Source: Wenzhouxiangella sp.
Lineage (GTDB): Bacteria; Pseudomonadota; Gammaproteobacteria; Xanthomonadales; Wenzhouxiangellaceae
Direction: 5' to 3'
DNA: 34,886 nucleotides
NCBI GenBank assembly: GCA_007694885.1
Contig: REEW01000028.1
Coordinates: 1-34,886, forward strand
Shown here piece by piece: positions 33,259 to 34,886 of this stretch. Numbering within the stretch: the stretch's first letter is position 1; every line of letters begins with the position of its first letter. The position numbers and the translations under genes are program-made. The notes below the pieces were generated by a model, which did not search any database, was not told the DNA's origin, and was given only the letters and a program-made list of their open reading frames with translations.

Positions 33259-33935
33259 ATTCGACACCGAGCCTGACCCCCGAACGCGTTGCCGAATGGC
33301 TGCGGGACCACCCGGATCTGCTCCGCCACTACCCCGACCTGATCGAGCGGCTGGAACTGCCGGACGACGGTCCGGCCGTGTCGCTGGTTCATCGACAAGC
33401 CGCTCGTTTGCGCCAGCGCAACGCGCAACTTGAAGACCAGTTGAACCACCTGACCGGGATTGCCGGAGAAAACGAACGCCTGATGCAGCGTTTGCATCAG
33501 CTGACCCTGGATGTGATGACCACCCAGAGCAGTGCGGCGTTCATCGAACGGCTGTTTGATCGGCTGGCTGCGGATTTCAATGCCGAAGATGTCCGCCTGC
33601 ACCTGCTCGAGCCGAGCAAAGAACTCGTCGAAGTGGCCAGAGTGGCCGTTCGCGGCGAAGACCGACCGGAATGGTTCGACAAGCTGCTCGAGCGGGGCGT
33701 GGCCCACTGCGGCCGGCTGACCCGCGCAAAGACCGATCTGCTGTTCCCGAACCGAACCGCCGAGATCGGTTCCAGCGCCCTGGTGCCGATTGCCGGAACC
33801 GGCCTGCTCGCGATCGGATCGAGCCGCGAAGATCGCTTTCATCCGGGGGTCGGCACGCTGTTTCTGGAGCTGATCGGCACCACCATCGGCTATCGCCTGA
33901 AAAAGGTGGAGAGCATCGATCGCAAACGAGCCTGA
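33255..33935 (+). CDS. DUF484 family protein (GAF-like)
   Basis: 226 aa. N-terminal helix-rich part with VAEWLRDHPDLLRHYPDLIERLELP (about 11-35), a coiled-coil segment (RQAARLRQRNAQLEDQLNHL), then a GAF-like domain. The PFAM DUF484 family lies between dapF and xerC in many gammaproteobacteria; its function is unknown. ATG shared with the dapF stop (ATGA). The gene's last bases carry the ribosome site and start of xerC. Confidence 0.9.
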   Translation: MNSTPSLTPERVAEWLRDHPDLLRHYPDLIERLELPDDGPAVSLVHRQAARLRQRNAQLEDQLNHLTGIAGENERLMQRLHQLTLDVMTTQSSAAFIERLFDRLAADFNAEDVRLHLLEPSKELVEVARVAVRGEDRPEWFDKLLERGVAHCGRLTRAKTDLLFPNRTAEIGSSALVPIAGTGLLAIGSSREDRFHPGVGTLFLELIGTTIGYRLKKVESIDRKRA

Positions 33936-34836
33936 CCGGACCGAACAGCCATCGCTGCCAGAGGCCATCGAACGCTTCTTCGAGCACGAGGCGGGCAGAT
34001 TGAGCGCGTCCACCGTCGACGCCTACCGACGCGATCTGAAGCGCCTGGCCGATTGGGCGGCCCGGCACGATCGCCAGGATCTCGAACGGATTGACCAGGC
34101 CGACATTCGTTCCTTTGCCGCCGGCGAGCACCGCCGGGGCCTGAGTCCGCGCAGCGTCCAGCGGCGCCTTTCGGCGGTGCGTCGCCTGTTCCGGTTTCTG
34201 CGCGCCCAGGGCCAGGTACGCGGTGATCCCACCCAGGGCGTGCGTGCGCCCAAGGTCCGCCGCCGCCTGCCCGAAGTCCTGGAGTTCGAGCAGGTCCTGG
34301 CCTTGCTCGAAATCCCTCAAGAAAGCGAGATCGGCGTCCGCGACCGGGCCATGCTGGAGCTGTTCTATGCCTCGGGCTTGCGGGTCAGCGAACTGGCCGG
34401 GCTGATCTGGGCACGGCTGGATTTCGCCGAAGGCATGGTCCGGGTGCTGGGCAAGGGACAGCGCGAGCGGATCGTCCCGGTCGGCCGGCATGCGCTTCAA
34501 GCCCTGCAGCGCTGGCGTGCCATCCACGCCGGTCTTGGCGACGGCAGCGAACCACGCGTATTCACCAGCCTGACCGGCAAACCGCTGACCGTTCGCGCCA
34601 TCCAGAAACGGGTCGCCTACTGGTCCGAGCGCCAGGGCCTGGACCAGCGCGTCCACCCGCACCAGCTGCGCCACTCCTTCGCCTCGCACATCCTCGAATC
34701 CTCCGGCGACCTGAGAGCCGTCCAGGAACTCCTCGGCCACGCCAACCTCTCCACCACCCAGATCTACACCCACCTCGACTTCCAGCACCTGGCAAAGGTG
34801 TACGACAAAACCCATCCGAGGGCCAAAAAGCCGTAG
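33919..34836 (+). CDS. xerC: Tyrosine recombinase XerC
   Basis: Chromosome-dimer recombinase acting at dif with XerD, regulated by FtsK. 305 aa if translation starts at the ATC at 33919. Start choice: the family's first helix (SLPEAIERFFEHEAGRLSAS) lies upstream of the first standard codon (TTG 34000, 278 aa), and this frame has no ATG, GTG or TTG before it. An AGGTGGAG sequence sits 7 nt before the ATC, whose codons read like an ordinary MANEPD-type start. Catalytic residues counted from the TTG: R128 (ASGLRVSEL), K152 (GKGQRER), H221 and R224 (HQLRHSF), H247 and Tyr256 (HANLSTTQIYTH). All are present, so the enzyme looks active. The TAG stop is supplied by the REP element. Confidence 0.88.
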   Translation: MANEPDRTEQPSLPEAIERFFEHEAGRLSASTVDAYRRDLKRLADWAARHDRQDLERIDQADIRSFAAGEHRRGLSPRSVQRRLSAVRRLFRFLRAQGQVRGDPTQGVRAPKVRRRLPEVLEFEQVLALLEIPQESEIGVRDRAMLELFYASGLRVSELAGLIWARLDFAEGMVRVLGKGQRERIVPVGRHALQALQRWRAIHAGLGDGSEPRVFTSLTGKPLTVRAIQKRVAYWSERQGLDQRVHPHQLRHSFASHILESSGDLRAVQELLGHANLSTTQIYTHLDFQHLAKVYDKTHPRAKKP

Positions 34837-34863
34837 GTCGGGGTTACACCCCCGACGGGCAGA
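34833..34863 (+). repeat. REP-type palindromic element, copy D
   Basis: GTCGGGG (34837-34843), loop TTACAC, CCCCGAC (34850-34856), with the same flanks as copies A and C. The first bases (GTAG) contain the xerC stop codon, so the element begins within the gene's end. The similarity to copy A continues to the window edge. Confidence 0.8.
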
Positions 34864-34886
34864 ATACGAATCCACCCCTATCCAGA

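Overview
The window reads as a high-GC gammaproteobacterial chromosome segment made almost entirely of conserved housekeeping genes. Three gene orders support this: rpsP-rimM-trmD-rplS next to ffh; a sigma-E operon (rpoE-rseA-rseB-rseC-mucD) running into lepA-lepB-DUF4845-rnc-era-recO-pdxJ; and algR-hemC-hemD-hemX-hemY. This combination is typical of the Pseudomonas/Xanthomonas side of the class. A deep-branching Xanthomonadales or Chromatiales member is plausible, but I cannot fix the genus. I see no prophage, insertion sequence, CRISPR array, tRNA or rRNA.

Layout. 1-1557 (+): a membrane-anchored M23 peptidase whose 3' end overlaps a bactofilin gene, a probable cell-shape pair, preceded by REP-type palindromes. 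1731-5258 (-): a terminator, the rplS/trmD/rimM/rpsP operon and ffh. 5273-7458 (+): ypjD and corB. 7476-10294: a large secreted or envelope AsmA-like protein (-) diverging from a receiver-HPt response regulator (+). 10304-20722 (-): twelve co-directional genes from rpoE to pdxJ, many overlapping or nearly touching. They join envelope stress control to signal peptidase, ribosome, RNA-processing, recombination and vitamin B6 genes. 20959-22488 (+): an ALDH7-type aldehyde dehydrogenase followed by a 7-bp tandem repeat and a REP element. 22669-24730 (+): pyrD overlapping murB, ending in a bidirectional terminator shared with rpoH (-). 25739-31627 (-): hemY, hemX, hemD, a structured RNA gap, hemC, an AlgR-type LytTR regulator and a carboxylesterase. 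31626-34836 (+): lptM-like lipoprotein, methyltransferase, dapF, DUF484 and xerC, ending in another REP element.

The most unusual region is the roughly 240-bp gap between hemC and hemD (29043-29281, minus strand). It has a sigma-70-like promoter, a set of nested and competing helices, and a perfect 12-bp UUCG-capped hairpin ending 14 nt before the hemD start codon. This is the layout of a cis-acting attenuator or riboswitch-like leader, or of a small RNA whose terminator faces hemD. I cannot assign it to a known family. Secondary points of interest are the xerC start (an ATC codon with a strong Shine-Dalgarno), the 97-nt M23/bactofilin overlap, the hairpin in the rpoE leader, the algR homologue without its usual kinase gene, and the REP family.
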